From: Otatea glauca
Lineage: Eukaryota; Streptophyta; Magnoliopsida; Poales; Poaceae
Length of the DNA stretch: 64,000 nt
Direction: 5' to 3'
Assembly: GCA_036346275.1 (NCBI GenBank)
Contig: CM070711.1
Span: 64,829,078 to 64,893,077 of the forward strand
Part shown: positions 1-12,224 of the stretch, piece by piece
Layout of the letters: every line of letters begins with the position of its first letter
Numbering within the stretch: the stretch's first letter is position 1
Translations under genes and position numbers: made by a program
Notes under the pieces: generated by a model
The model's input: only the letters and a program-made list of their open reading frames with translations
Databases searched by the model: none
Told to the model about the DNA's origin: nothing

Positions 1-504
1 CTTTGGCCCTTCACAATGCTATGATAATGCTTCAAATGAGACCAAAACCAGTTGTTCCTCTATGGCTTTCATTACGCTTTTCTGGTCTTGTTTTTGCGTT
101 CCTTAAATTTGCACTTGGCCCAAAGTTGCTTAACAGTTTGCCATTCTCCTCCTTCTGGCCGTGTACTTCTCGAAATATTGCCAAACATCTGAAGTGGACT
201 TCTTTGGCTGCTTTGAGGGATGCTCCCTATCATCATCAGCTTCACCATCCCCATCCAAATTAATTGCTTGTTCTGGATTTGTACCCGATGTGTCCAATGT
301 TGGTGCAGGTGTTGCGGATGATGCAGACACACCAGTACCCTGGGCCTGACTCATGCCTGCACATGGACTGATTGCATCCGGCGAGGTGTAGCTCTGACTC
401 TGAGGTTCAACAGCTGGGGCATCACAAGGCGCTGTTACCCCTGGCGGCTCCAGCAACATGCGCTTCCGTGGAGGTGAACACGTTGGCTTCTCGCTGCCAC
501 TGGC
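1..504 (-). pseudogene. hAT-type BED zinc-finger transposase, N-terminal part, frameshifted and cut by window edge
   Basis: The minus strand from the ATG at 504 reads a Ser/Pro-rich, acidic leader and then KKSTSDVWQYFEKY, the typical entry into a BED zinc finger of plant hAT transposases and RICESLEEPER-like proteins. The rest of the finger is present but in other frames: a Cys-containing basic stretch (AKCKFKERKNK) at about 130-75, then WFWSHLKHYH, the Trp and His pair of the finger, at about 50-10. At least two frame changes are needed, so this copy is broken or the sequence has indels. A pyrimidine tract and CAG lie just upstream of the ATG on the minus strand, suggesting a 3' splice site after a leader intron. 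The remainder of the gene lies left of the window. BED family membership is recognised from sequence memory; activity is not implied. Confidence 0.6.
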
Positions 505-2599
505 CATGTAGAAGCTGGAAAAAGGGACGGGATACAAGTGAACAACCAGGTCACAGTATATATGCAAACACGTTTACTGTCGAACAAATGTAACACAAAT
601 AGTATACTAAATCCATGGATACAAAGAGGAGTATGGTGGACAGAGTACTGGAAAGATCAAAGTGGATACTTAAGCTTTCGCATGAAAATCCATGGAATAA
701 AAATATAGAGCTGCTTAACATCTCAAGACTTTAAACTTAGCGTTTAGCGTCAGCTAATGGTTAGAACTTAGAAGCTCATAATTTTCTCTTTACCATACTA
801 CAAGAGGTGCATTCAAACATACATTGATTAAGGAGTAAAATGCCTCCTCTACCATTTAGTAGTTACTCATCCATTGATGATCTAGCTAATCTTATAGCAT
901 CCCAAAGTACCAAATATGTATCAGCTAGTTCGTGTTTTGCTGCCCTTGGTCCTTTTACGTATTTCAAAACTTGTCGATAACTCAATCTAAGCATAGGTTA
1001 TTGTATTATGCAACTACAAGTCAAATAGCTACAAGTCAACATCCTATTGTCACTCTTTTCACCCACAACTGCACAAAAACAAAATAAAAGAGAGAGAAGA
1101 TTTGAGGTATCAGTATCAGTGTATCACATGAATGGATTTTTCTTCATTCTTCAGACCTAAAAGTTGATGTAAAATGCATTTGTGATAGACAAATAACAAA
1201 TCTTAATCTGTATTAAAGTGAGTACAAACAATGACATATGAGAGTGCCACATCATCCCAGTTTCTCCTTGCCAAACAATTTCCATCCAATGAAAATAAAT
1301 GCATGTAGAAAAGCACTACAAGGCACAATAGAAAAATCTAGAAAATGGCAACAATCTTCCAAAGATGAACCACTGTGGCTATTTGGTTCGCTTTGGTGGG
1401 TGAGGGGATGATATCTGCGTGAGCCGTAGGTTCAAGGATTCGCCTCGAATGTACAGGGACAAAAGACGAAGGAAGAATTTCGACCACCGCGAGAAACGGA
1501 TTAAGAACGATTGAAGAACAAGTTATACTAGCTGTGTAATGGAGCATCAATTTCTAGTTACCAAACTGGAAATAACATTTCACTTTAGACAGAGAAAACT
1601 TCTTTACTAAAGTTGCGAAGTTACATACCGTAATAGAAGAAATTTAGAACTGGATGGTCAAGAACATCGAGGTCACTTCTTTATCAAATGCATTGAAACA
1701 CATCGCAAAACAAATGCGCAATAGCAAAAGTAAGAAATCAACTTTGTGACTTCAAAACTTGTCCAGGGATCGAGAACAAAATCCTTACAATCACGCATCG
1801 TGCAAAGAAACAATGAAGCATATAGTACCAACTCTGCCGACCTCTCTCACTTTTCTTTGCCTCCTTTGGACTCGATGGGAAATCGTTTGACATGAGGAAA
1901 AGCCTGCCAATCAAATCAAGAGAGTATGAATACATCTTTCAATGCGATGTTATAGCTGTATTATTCACTAGATTAGACCACAATTAGTGGATATCTTCTC
2001 AAGTACTAATTTAGAAAGTTGCTATTAGATTGAAGAATTTCATGGTACATGGTTTGCAGCTAGCCTAGATGACCAATTTGGCTAAAAACATGATCCAAAT
2101 GCATCTAATTCAAACTTAGTTAAAGAAGCTTTAAATAACATTCTTAATCTTACCTCCTCCATATAGCAGAAAACCCAGGGCAAAAAAAAGGACAGGCTGC
2201 AATGAACAATCTAGAAAAGCACTACAAGGCACAATAGAGAGACTGATCTTTCTTGAAGGAGACGAGAATGGCCAGCTTCTTGGGTGGAGGAGGAGGCGAG
2301 GAACCAAATCACGCAGCCTGAGAGGAGAGGGACGGCGCGGACGGGCGGAGGGACGGCGTGGAGGGCCGGGCAGCGGGAGGGGGCCGGACGCGACGGCGGA
2401 CGGCGGACGCCGGACGGCGACGGCGGACGCCGACGCCAGACGCGCTGACGGACGGGCAGAAGTCTGCGGCGGCGTGAACTCGAAGACAAGCATCACCGAT
2501 TGGTGATTCCATATGCGCTTCTTTAGGGTTTTTAGTTATGGGCTGTGGGCTTTAGGTGTATGTGGGCTTGAATGGGTGTATTTGTGATTTATGGGCTGG
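505..2599 (-). other. Leader/intron region of the left-edge hAT element, no firm coding exon
   Basis: AT-rich sequence between the BED exon and the element terminus. A GC-rich patch at 2280-2512 reads open on the minus strand (Arg/Pro/Ala-rich, up to 121 codons) and could be the first exon or 5' leader. Its composition is low-complexity, so the reading may be chance. A 26-bp block beginning AGAAAAGCACTACAAGGCAC occurs twice (about 1308 and 2214), so part of this region is duplicated. I see no other recognisable gene. Confidence 0.35.
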
Positions 2600-2806
2600 A
2601 ACAATTCCGTAATTACCGACGAATTTACCGATTTTTTCCGGATACCAAGAAGCGGTCGAACCGATCAAAACCGTTACCGTTATCGTTTCGACAAAATTAC
2701 CGATACCGATTCGATTCGAAAATTACCGAAACCGACACGTCCGATCGAAAAATTCCGGAAACGGTTTCCGGAATTCCGGGAATTACCGATACCGTTTTCA
2801 CCCCTA
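2600..2806. mobile_element. Right terminus and subterminal repeats of a hAT element
   Basis: The segment is packed with ACCGATACCG/TTACCGA-type subterminal repeats and ends CCGTTTTCACCCCTA at 2806. Read inward this is TAGGGGTGAAAACGG, a terminus shared with many grass hAT elements and with the complete element at 10549-11510 in this window. The left end is not in the window. The BED-finger gene at 504-1 reads away from this terminus, as expected for the 5' side of an autonomous-type element, so I infer one element spanning at least 1-2806. The 8 bp after the end are GATTGGAT; the partner duplication would lie outside. Confidence 0.65.
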
Positions 2807-2864
2807 GATTGGATGCCGACGACGTGGCTCCCTGCTCTTCATGATTGCCAGCATAATGGCGAAA

Positions 2865-2873
2865 TATATAAAG
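2865..2873 (+). promoter_or_regulatory. TATA box of the receptor-like kinase gene
   Basis: TATATAAA lies 72-79 bp before the chosen ATG at 2944. A start site about 30 bp downstream would fall near 2897. That excludes the in-frame ATG at 2884 as a start and supports 2944. The box is only about 60 bp from the hAT terminus at 2806. Confidence 0.6.
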
Positions 2874-2943
2874 ACGTGCGTTAATGGTCAGCTTGTGTTT
2901 TCCTCTTTCGAAGGAGGCGGCGGCCTGGAGGTCATCGTCAGCC

Positions 2944-5900
2944 ATGTTGTGCCACGTCTCCGTGCGGACGGCCGTCTTGTCGGTGATCTCCATCTGCTTC
3001 GCCCATGTCGCGGTTTACGCTCTCGCCCAAGCTCCAGACACTCTCGGTAAGCTGCAAATCACGTCTTGCTGTACTTTTATCATAGCGCGGCACTAGACAG
3101 CAGGGTGAGCTCTAATACAAGTTCTGACTTCTGATTGCTACTCCATTCCAGGCTTCATCAGCATCGACTGCGGCAGTCCCCCGAGCTCCACCTACGTCGA
3201 CGCCATCACCAATCTGCCATACGTCTCCGACGCGCAGTTCATCGACGCCGGCGCCAGCCACAACGTCTCCGCCGAGTACGTCGACGCGCAGCTGCCGAGA
3301 CAGTACTACGACCTCCGGAGCTTCCCCACCGGCGCCCGTAACTGCTACACGGTAAGCTCACTAACGCCGAGCACCAAGTACCTAGTCCGCGCCACGTTTC
3401 TGCACGGGAACTACGACGGGCTGGGCAGCGGCGGCCTCCCCGTGTTCGACCTCCACCTCGGCGTCAACTTCTGGCAGACAGTGAACGTCTCCAGCGTCTC
3501 CAAGACCTTCCAGGCCGAGATTATCAGCGTAGTGCCGGACGACTACGTCCAGGTCTGCCTCGTCGGCAAGGGGCACGGCACACCGTTCGTCTCCGGCCTG
3601 GAGCTGCGGCCACTAAGGGACGCGCTCTACACCGTCGTGGCAAACGCTACGCTGTCCATGGCCGTCCACGGCAGGCACAACCTTGGACCGGACGACGAGT
3701 CACTGATCATAAGGTACACAAAAATCTACCGTGAACTTCTCAACTGCTCCTACATTGCAAGTAGCTAGTGATTGTGTTTTTAGATATGGATGCAAGCTTG
3801 GTGCAGATATCCAGATGATCCGCACGACCGAATTTGGAAGGTGCTGGCGAACCCGCTCTCATGGAGCCCGACCAACACGACGGCCGCCGTTCGCAACATC
3901 GCGGGGGACCGGTTCGAGGTGCCCTCCGCTGTGATGCAGACGGCCGTCACCGTGGACGACGGCTTCAGCATACAGTTCTACTGGGACGCCAACGATTCCA
4001 ACAAGGCGCTCTCGTACTTTGCTGCGCTTCACATGTCTGAGCTCACGGTGCTGAACAGCAGCGAGGCGAGGATCTGCGAGATTTACGTTAACAATGACCT
4101 GTGGTACAATAAGCTTTTCTCCCCGGAGTACCTGTTCTCTAATGCCGTGTTTGGGACCGTGACCGGGAGCACGGAGTACAACTACAGGATCGAACAGACC
4201 GATAACTCGACGCTGCCACCGATACTGAATGCGCTTGAGATCTACGTGATGGTGCCGACTGCGGAGCTTGCAACTGATAAAGGAGATGGTATGGTCTCAA
4301 TGAAGATACTATTTGGTGTTTGCGTAGTATAGGCTTTGGCTAGTTTTCATTTGTCTGAATTTTGCAACGAATTGCCATTAGTACGCTGACTTTTCATTGC
4401 TTTCACTTCATTTGGGGAATCTAGTGAGTGCCATTATGGCCATCAAAGCGAAGTACCAGATCAAGAGGAACTGGATGGGTGATCCGTGTGGTCCCAAGAT
4501 ATATTTGTGGGACGGAATTAGTTGTAACTATGCAATTTCTAGCCCCCCAAGGATCACCTCTCTGTAAGTTCCCACAAGACTGCAAAAGTCAGTCTTAATT
4601 ATGTGATTTAGTGAGATAGATGGAAAATATGTAACTGCTGGACTGCTATTTCTTGCAGAAACTCATCTTCCAATGGATTAACTGGAGAAATAACAACTGC
4701 TTTCAGAAATCTCACTGCTCTTCAGAACTTGTATCTATGCACTATCTAATTTACTAGTGTAGTCCCCTGTCGATTTTTTATACTGTATGCCTTCCTTATG
4801 TAGTCTACTGCCTGACAGAATCCTTGATTTTCAGGGATTTATCTCACAACAGTTTAACAGGGAAAATTCCTGATTTTCTAGCAGAGTTACCTTCACTTTC
4901 TGTCTTGTAAGTTAATATCTATGAAAATTTCTACTTTGACCAACCATTGTCATGATGACACGCCATCAATGATCAATCTCATCCTTTTATCTGTTTTACA
5001 GAGATTTGACTGGCAACAAGTTCAATGGATCAGTTCCACTAAGTCTTCTTAGAAAATCACAAGAAGGATCACTGACATTAAGGTTCGACACTCATCTCAG
5101 TCTCTTCAAATTTATTCTATGATGTATAACAATGAAACCGGCAAAAATGGAAAAGGATGTATTAGTAATACATTTCAGAGCAAAATAATCAAGGATCTGC
5201 TCATTGCCATAAATCATAATTGTACTATACATTACCAAACAACGCAGCCAAACTTCTGAATACTTTTTGGTAGGTATTTAGTGTAAGTCAATCAGTTAAA
5301 TCTGGAGAGTTTGAATTCTACAGTATGTCCAAGATATCCAAAAAGTATATCATCCAAAAAGATATCCAAGATGTCTGGTGACTCTTCTTTTTGGTAATGC
5401 TAGAGTCGAAGCGAATATAAGCAGCATTATCAATGAACCCTCCAACGACCAACCAACATCGTCAAAACATAACAAGATTACGGCTGCAACTGTTGCCGTG
5501 GTTGTGATTGTAGTTTTCGTCCTCGTGGTTGTACTTGTTACACTGTGTCTTTGCAGGAGCAGAACTGAAAATGGTAACTTTTATTGACTTGAACAAATTC
5601 CTATCTCAATGGTATGTTTTACTGACAAGCTAGTATTATTGCAGATCCTTCTGTTAGACCACTGAAAGGGAGTACCTCAGAGGGAGATACTGAAGACGCT
5701 GCCTCTTTGCGATTTGAGAACCGTCAGTTCAGTTACAAAGAACCGAAGACCATGACAAAAAGCCTCGATCTGTCCATAGGGAAAGGTGGGTTTGGAGTTG
5801 TCTATCTTGGCTACTTGGAAGATGGAACCCCAGTTGCAGTCAAGACGCGTTCTGAATCATCGTCTCAAGGGGTTAATGAGTTCTTATCAGAGGTTATGCT

Positions 5901-7159
5901 TCTTCCTGTTCCTTTTCCCTCATTCACACCTTTTCTCTGTGGTTCGTGCCTAAATCATCCATTTTGCTCAACTAATTTAGTAGTAGCAATTGTTTGCTCT
6001 AAACCATATACTGCAGAAGTGTAATGCACTCACTTATTTGACAGAACTACTCTGAATTGAGTTTCAGGCTCAACACTTGATAAGAGTTCATCACAGGAAC
6101 CTGGTCTCTTTGATTGGCTACTGCAAGGATGGACAGTACTCTGCGCTTATCTATGAGTACATGTCAGAAGGGACGTTACAAGAGAAGCTAAGAGGTAGTA
6201 ACTGACAATTTACATACACTACCCACTCCTGAACTTCCTACTGATTACTTGAACTCTACAGTCAAATCTCCTAACTCTGTACCCCTATCTTGGCTCCAAA
6301 GGTTAAGGATTTCGCTCGACTCTGCTCAAGGTTTGCCATCTAAATCATCATTTCTTGAGCACACTTTCTTCTCTATCAGAAACCAACTTGATTTTTCTGA
6401 TTCGAGAATAGGACTGGAATACCTGCACAAGGCATGTAAGCCACCCCTGATCCACAGGGATGTCAAGACTCCCAACATACTACTGACCGGAAGCAACCTA
6501 GAGGCTAAGATAGCCGATTTTGGCCTGTCCAAGGAGTTCAACAGCGACCTCCACTCCCATGTCTCCACCAGAGTAGTGGGCACGCCAGGATATCTAGACC
6601 CCGAGTACGTTTCTACTGTACTAGTATCATAAAAAAAAGCAGAAGCAAAAAATTCTTAGTGAGTGACATGCATATGCTTGCTTGCAGGTATTACACTTCA
6701 TTCCAGCTTAGTTGGAAGAGCGATGTGTACAGCTTCGGAGTGGTTCTCCTGGAGGTAGTCACAGGCCAGTCTCCTATACTCCCGGACAGCGTCCACATCG
6801 TCCAGTGGGTGCGCCAGAGGCTCGCAAAAGGCAACATCGAGAGTGTCGTGGATGCCAACATGAAGGGGCAGTACGATCTGAATTCGATCTGGAAGGTCGC
6901 TGATCTTGCATTGAAGTGCACTGAGCAGGCGTCCAGCCAGAGGCCAACAATGGCCGACGTCGTCGTCCAGCTCAAGGAGAGCTTGGAGCTGGAAGAGTCC
7001 TGTGGGAAAGTATACAACTCGTATACCAGAAGTGACGGACAGTATGCTAAGTTTGATGGCCGCGTGTGTGCAGAAGCAAGCGATGTTAGCCATAGCAGCG
7101 CGTTTGGGACTGAGGATGAAAGGGTGGTAGATTTAGTGAGCGGACCAGCAGCAAGATAA
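2944..7159 (+). CDS. Malectin-like/LRR receptor-like serine/threonine kinase, 13 exons, 929 aa
   Basis: Plasma-membrane receptor kinase of the plant LRR-I (malectin-like) family. Exons: 2944-3046, 3152-3713, 3807-4288, 4425-4563, 4659-4730, 4835-4906, 5002-5082, 5404-5573, 5645-5892, 6068-6194, 6262-6330, 6412-6604, 6688-7159. All introns are GT-AG, phases join, and the 2790 nt are exactly 930 codons including stop. Order: signal peptide (about 1-28); malectin-like ectodomain opening GFISIDCG with the NCYT..YLVRATF..GNYDG motif; NWMGDPC linker; LRRs on two 72-bp exons (about 429-500); transmembrane helix at about 529-552 (Val-rich); kinase domain. Kinase residues: glycine loop G606-K-G-G-F-G611, Lys627 in VAVK, HRD Asp725, DFG Asp744. 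All catalytic landmarks are present, so it is probably active. The Cys-containing NPxLC segment usual after the last LRR is missing. Ligand unknown. Family close to Arabidopsis At1g05700/SIF-type kinases. Confidence 0.93.
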
Positions 7160-7339
7160 GTTTGGCGTGATTGTACTTTTGATTTATCCGAGTTTTATTT
7201 GTGCAACTTGAGCTCATTATGTTGTGGAGTTGAAAAAATATTGTGCGTTATATTGGATCACACACCTTTTTATTATATCGTTAACAATAATTGAATTATA
7301 ATTGGACTCGGACTTTATCCTGAATTTGTCTCTAAACGG

Positions 7340-8870
7340 ATTATATCTAAACATTCTCACTCAAGATGGACTAAACATATCAATCACAACCATCTTGTTA
7401 TATATTGTAGTACTGTCGTATAGATCTAACCTTTTAGTGAAGCAATCAACCAATTATTCACTAGACTTAGCGTACTTCGGTTTCAGTATTCTATCATCCA
7501 ACTTCTCCTTAATAAATAATTTATCAATTTCAACCTGCTTGGTATGACCATGTTGTACCAAATTATTAACAATGTTGATAGTAGATTTATTATCATAATG
7601 TAGTACCAAGGGATCACTACTCAACATCCAAGTTCAGACAATAGACGCTTTATCCATATTATCTCACTCAAGCTTAACGGCATTCCTCTGTACTCTACCT
7701 CTATGGTAGATCGACTCACAACTTTCTACTTCTTACTTCTCAATGACATAAGTTACAACACACAAAGACACAATATCCAGATATAGATCTCCTATCATTT
7801 ATATTGCTTGCCCAATCAGCATCACAATATATTTCTACATTCAAGTGTTGATTCTTCCTGAACCAAAGCCCCTTTTTTCAGTGCTACTCTTCAAATAGCC
7901 TAGGATCCAAAAGACAACTTTCATATGCTCCATTCTAGGATCATACATATGTCGACTTACCACACTCTATATATGAAATATCAGGTCTTGTATAACACAA
8001 ATAGATAAGACATCCAACCAACCTTTAATAAGCCTCCTTGTCAACTGGATCACCAGACTAGACACAAAGTTTATATTCTTATCAATAGGCGAAGCAATAG
8101 AATACCACCCAAGCATACATGTATCTGCTAACAGATCAAAGACGTACTTCCCTTGATAGAGAACTATCTCTTTTAGAGATCGAGCGATTTCAATTCCAAA
8201 GAAGTATCGAAGAAGTCCAAAATCCATCACCTCAAATACTTCTCCTAGCGTCTCCTTCAGGCACTTAATTTCTTCACTGTCATCTCCGGTTATTATAATA
8301 TCATCAACACAGACTGCTAGTATGGTGATATGTTATTCTCTATTCTTGTAAAACAACGTATGATCTCCATTGCATTAGGAATAGCCTATTTTCGCAAACT
8401 ACACGTCTGAATCTGTCAAATCAAGCTCATAGAGATTGCTTTAGACCTTTTAAGTTTATACGCATTTCCGATAGCCTGCTTATTCTCGAAGCCAGTAGGT
8501 ATCTTTGTATATATCTCGTCGTGTAAATCTCTATGGAGAAATGCATTCTTCACATTCAACTGATGAAGAAGCCACCCAAGATTAACCTCACAAGAAGTCA
8601 ACGTCTTTATTGTGCTCATATTCTCTACGGTGCAAAAGTTGCATCATAATCTATCATATACGTCTGACTATAACATTTTTACAACCAATCTTGTCTATCT
8701 TACCTTTAGGAGTTTGTTTCACCGTAAAGACACATTTGCATTGCACTCATTTCTTTCCTACTGGTAGTGCAACAAGATCTCACATCTTGTTCTTAGTGCA
8801 CCAAGCTACTCTTTCATAGCATCCTTCTATTTAGAATCCTGCTTAGCAACCCGTCAATCCTTTGGATTGG
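7340..8870 (-). pseudogene. Ty1/copia pol fragment (reverse transcriptase to RNase H)
   Basis: Minus-strand segments in order from about 8870 to 7340: the RT motif LHQLNVKNAFLHRDLHDEIY (8416-8619); the catalytic VDDIIITGDDSEE stretch near 8330-8260; MDFGLLRYFFGIEIARS (7967-8230); and the RNase H end with LWYDNKSTINIVNN near 7600, followed by a CNKMV-type tail near 7370. Several stops and frame changes interrupt it. No LTRs, gag or integrase could be assigned, so it is a truncated relic. It begins about 180 bp after the receptor kinase stop. Confidence 0.8.
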
Positions 8871-9218
8871 AACATGTACTATCCAGAGAGATACAATAAA
8901 TATTTTGTATACAAGAAAAATATAGAAATATGATATGAAATTTGCAATATCATACTTAAAGCCATACAGCGATGAGGTTTTTCGATATTACCTCTAGTTT
9001 CCCTATGTTGTGCAAGAGGTAACGCCAAATAACCGGAATCAAATGGAGAGTTGCTCCTCTTTCCTAGAAAAAAATTGTTTTACTGCGTGAGTTGCTACTC
9101 CTTCCTAGAAAAAATTAGGCTTGATGATGTGAGTTGATTATAAGTTGATGGATGACAACCATTAAAGTTGCTAGCAATTGCTATAACAGATACACACATC
9201 ACTACCTCGTGAATTTAT
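8871..9218. other. AT-rich intergenic sequence, nothing recognised
   Basis: No open frame or terminal repeats identified. A short near-duplicate, CTCCTCTTTCCTAGAAAAAA and CTACTCCTTCCTAGAAAAAA, occurs at about 9050 and 9100. Probably decayed repeat DNA. Confidence 0.4.
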
Positions 9219-9446
9219 GGTGTGTTTGGTTGTTTGTACTAAATGATATATGTACGAAATGGTTCAAAAAAAGTTATCCATGTGTTTGATTACTTGAATG
9301 GAATCGTCCATCCTAGATAGTGAGATACAAATTTAAAGAATATTCTCTATATATGCTGAATCATTCTATTCACTCAAAACAATGGAACTAAATGGTACAG
9401 AACCATCACATCCCATTCAACCTCATCCTACTAACCAAAAACACCC
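9219..9446. mobile_element. Small Tourist-like or hAT-like MITE
   Basis: Starts GGTGTGTTTGGTTG and ends with the imperfect inverse CTAACCAAAAACACCC. The interior is AT-rich and non-coding. The flanks are TAT and TAA, so a 3-bp duplication is possible but not clean. Length of about 228 bp fits a MITE. Confidence 0.5.
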
Positions 9447-9730
9447 TAAATGAACCAACTAAACCACCGGCCAGGTAACAAGCAAACACAAGCCTGGCCA
9501 ACAGAATCCACTGTGCATTCACCTCGGGTCCACCCAACCTGCTCCGTCATAGCACCGTCGCCACTAGCCCCGTCCGTGGCGACAGCTGGCTGGAAATTGA
9601 GCAACACCCTAGTAGCCCGCATGTGGAACGCGACACTACCATACGCTACGGCTGCCTCCTCGGCCAGCCTGAGGAGGATGACGAGGATGCTGGAGGCAGC
9701 GACCACAAGGGCGTCAATTGGCCGTGCCAT
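9446..9730 (-). CDS. Hypothetical small membrane protein, 94 aa
   Basis: I do not recognise this protein. The minus-strand ATG at 9730 has a good plant start context (CCCACCATGGC). The N-terminus is hydrophobic (ALVVAASSILVILL at about residues 6-19), consistent with a signal anchor, followed by a mixed Ala-rich region and a short hydrophobic tail. The composition is richer in GC than the flanks, as in grass coding exons. No intron signals were needed. The 3' end abuts the MITE, so the original C-terminus may have been altered by that insertion. It could be a spurious open frame. Confidence 0.28.
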   Translation of the reverse strand: MARPIDALVVAASSILVILLRLAEEAAVAYGSVAFHMRATRVLLNFQPAVATDGASGDGAMTEQVGWTRGECTVDSVGQACVCLLPGRWFSWFI

Positions 9731-10540
9731 GGTGGGACTCGCTGGAGGAAAGGGAGCATGGGTGTGGTGACGTGTTGGAGCATTTACAACAGAAAAGTCG
9801 ACTGATATCAATATACTTCTTTACGTCATTTAAAGATAAAACTAAATATGATTTCTACGATGCTTTACCTGTTACTCTGATCTCTATCAGATCCTACGAT
9901 ATTTTAATTATAACATAAAAAAGTATTTGTTACCGACAATAACTTATATAATGTTGTTTTGTGACATGTGTGTACCCTAAATTCATGTTACAAATGCTTC
10001 GAGTATTAGCTCGTGGGTGTTTCACGTACGCGACAAGTTGAAGAACTGTTGGTCGGTCATACACTCGCGCGCTGGCCAGTACAAAACGTGTTGCGTGCGT
10101 TATATCTTGAGCTTTAGCCTGTCCAACGCGCCGCAGCACCCGTCACAGGCCATGGGGAATTAGCAGCGCCCACGAATGATATAAATACTCACAGTCTTGC
10201 TTCTTTTCCCCAACGATGTACATGGGTGTTCTTTCGCATGCGACGCTCTATGCTGCCATGCGTGCCAGTATGGGATTCGTTCCATACCATATGGTCGAGA
10301 TATATCCAATGCGAAGCCCAAAAACACGGAGAGAACTTCATATGCTCTTGTTTGCAACTGAAAATCAGGGCTAGTACTTCCCCGAGACCCAACCTGAATG
10401 CACGGTGAAATTCTTAGTAGAATCGCTGTGACGCTATGCCTAGGAGTTGTAATGTTTTGTAGAAGTAGCTAATAACCCCCTCAGAAAGAAACAGAGAGAG
10501 AACAAGTAGCTAATAGTGGGTCCGTTCACAGTAACAGTTA
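9731..10540. other. Intergenic DNA, no supported gene
   Basis: Only short overlapping open frames on both strands near 9930-10400, none resembling a known family. A TATA-like string (ATATAAATA) occurs near 10180 but no convincing coding exon follows. Confidence 0.4.
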
Positions 10541-11518
10541 CGTTTAGGTAGAGGTGAAAACGGATCGGATAATAGCTCTACCATATTTGTTTTCATATTT
10601 TTTTCCCAGATGTGGATACGGATACGGATAGTCCGGATACGAATACAAATACGGATAATGTCGAATACAGATACGGATCGAATCGGATACGGTTTCGAAT
10701 ATTTATCGGAACATGATAACCCCTAGATTGTACATAAAAAATCAACGAAAACACATAACTAGTTGACTTGATTAAAACATTATTGAAAATTGAACAAATA
10801 TAAGCATTTTCATTCACTTATATAATAGTTAGATACCATGTCGCAAACAAAATTATATAAGACTTAGTTTATCACACACATACGATTAGTTCATCATACA
10901 CGTAGATCAAAACATAAAATGAAGGTAATCCTTACTCAAAGATACAAATGGAAGTAAACACATAACACACTAAAAGTTTTATAATACTTAGATACCATGG
11001 CTCTAGAAAAAGTATATAACATTTACATGTAATGACCTAGGATTTATATTCTTTGTTGAATTATGTTTAAAATAATAAATTATGTATTTATAAATTTTTA
11101 TGCATTTTTAGCTATTTATTTAAAATATTTTCCTATTAAGAACAGCAGCTTTTGAATTTTTGAGAAAATTTAAAATCCGATAAAATCTTGAAAATATTTT
11201 TTTAAATGCTAGATTATTTCTGGAATTTTATCAAAACATTTCGTAATTTTTTAGTTAGTTTACCAATTTTAATAATTGAAACTTATTTTATAGATTAATT
11301 AAATTAGAAAATGATTTTGAAATTATAAGAAACCTTTTTGTGTCAAAAGAGTAGCCTTAGCCCAGCCCACATGCATATTCGAATATCTGATAAAAAAAAT
11401 CCGTATCCGTATCCGATCCGATACTATCTGACAAATATCCGATCCAACAGAATCCGTATCCGAAAATTATCCGAATCGATCGAAAACTATTCGATCCGTT
11501 TTCATCCCTACGTCTAGG
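10541..11518. mobile_element. Non-autonomous hAT element with 8-bp target duplication
   Basis: The element proper is 10549-11510 (962 bp). Left end TAGAGGTGAAAACGGATCG; the right end read inward is TAGGGATGAAAACGGATCG, so inverted repeats match over about 19 bp with two differences. Flanking 8-mers are CGTTTAGG (10541-10548) and CGTCTAGG (11511-11518), a duplication with one change. Subterminal arrays of GGATACGGATA-type repeats lie at both ends and the AT-rich core has no transposase. The termini match the family of the element ending at 2806, which could supply transposase in trans. Confidence 0.85.
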
Positions 11519-12031
11519 TGATAGCGGATTGTTCTTCTTTTGCCAAATCAGTCCAATTTTGAACTGTCGATGTCATCCATAAGGGACTGGACATTAAACT
11601 TTGGAAACCCCGTTAGAATGCAATGTACTCTAAGACCTTGTCTGGATGTCTTATTCTTAGCCGGGATCTATGTAGACCATCTACATGGATCTGACCGGAA
11701 ATAGCCTTTCCAAACAAGGCTTGAAGACAAGTGTAACCTCTATTGTAGTGCTCTAGTTATGTGAATTACGATGAGATGGATTACCCCTCCCATCCAAATA
11801 GAGGCAAGTCAGAGAATGACACGCATTGAGGACCACTAAATTGAAATCGGATAGTCTAAATCACATAAGACGAGAAATTTAAGTCTCACGATACATCACA
11901 CCAAATTGGCAATTTATCGCCCATCCCAACCGGGCTGTCCAGATCTTCATCCGACAGTCCGGATGCAAGGAACGACACCTCTGGCATTAAATTTTGGAAA
12001 CCCCGTTTCAAATGGAACCTATATTTATATA
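11519..12031. repeat. Intergenic segment bounded by a diverged direct repeat
   Basis: ATTAAACTTTGGAAACCCCG near 11593 recurs as ATTAAATTTTGGAAACCCCG near 11982. The repeat is too long for a target duplication, so it marks a local duplication. CCTTGTCTGG and CCAAACAAGG near 11637 and 11710 form a small imperfect inverted pair. No coding sequence seen. Confidence 0.4.
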
Positions 12032-12224
12032 TCTCTATCTCTATTACTTCTAATTAGAAGTTGATAGCAGTGGTCTGTTCTCCGCCTACACCACCACCCC
12101 ACACCCACACCACCCCATGTAACCTACCCATGATCGGGGAAAAAACCGTCCGCGCTCACCCCCCCTACCGCAGAAAAAAAAACTTCTCCGCCCACCCCCC
12201 GCGTCCTCTTGATCTACGTCGATC

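Noticed and set aside
2884..2944. In-frame upstream ATG of the receptor kinase
   Set aside because: It is only about 18 bp from the TATA box, so it is probably upstream of the transcription start. Starting at 2944 gives a clean signal peptide.
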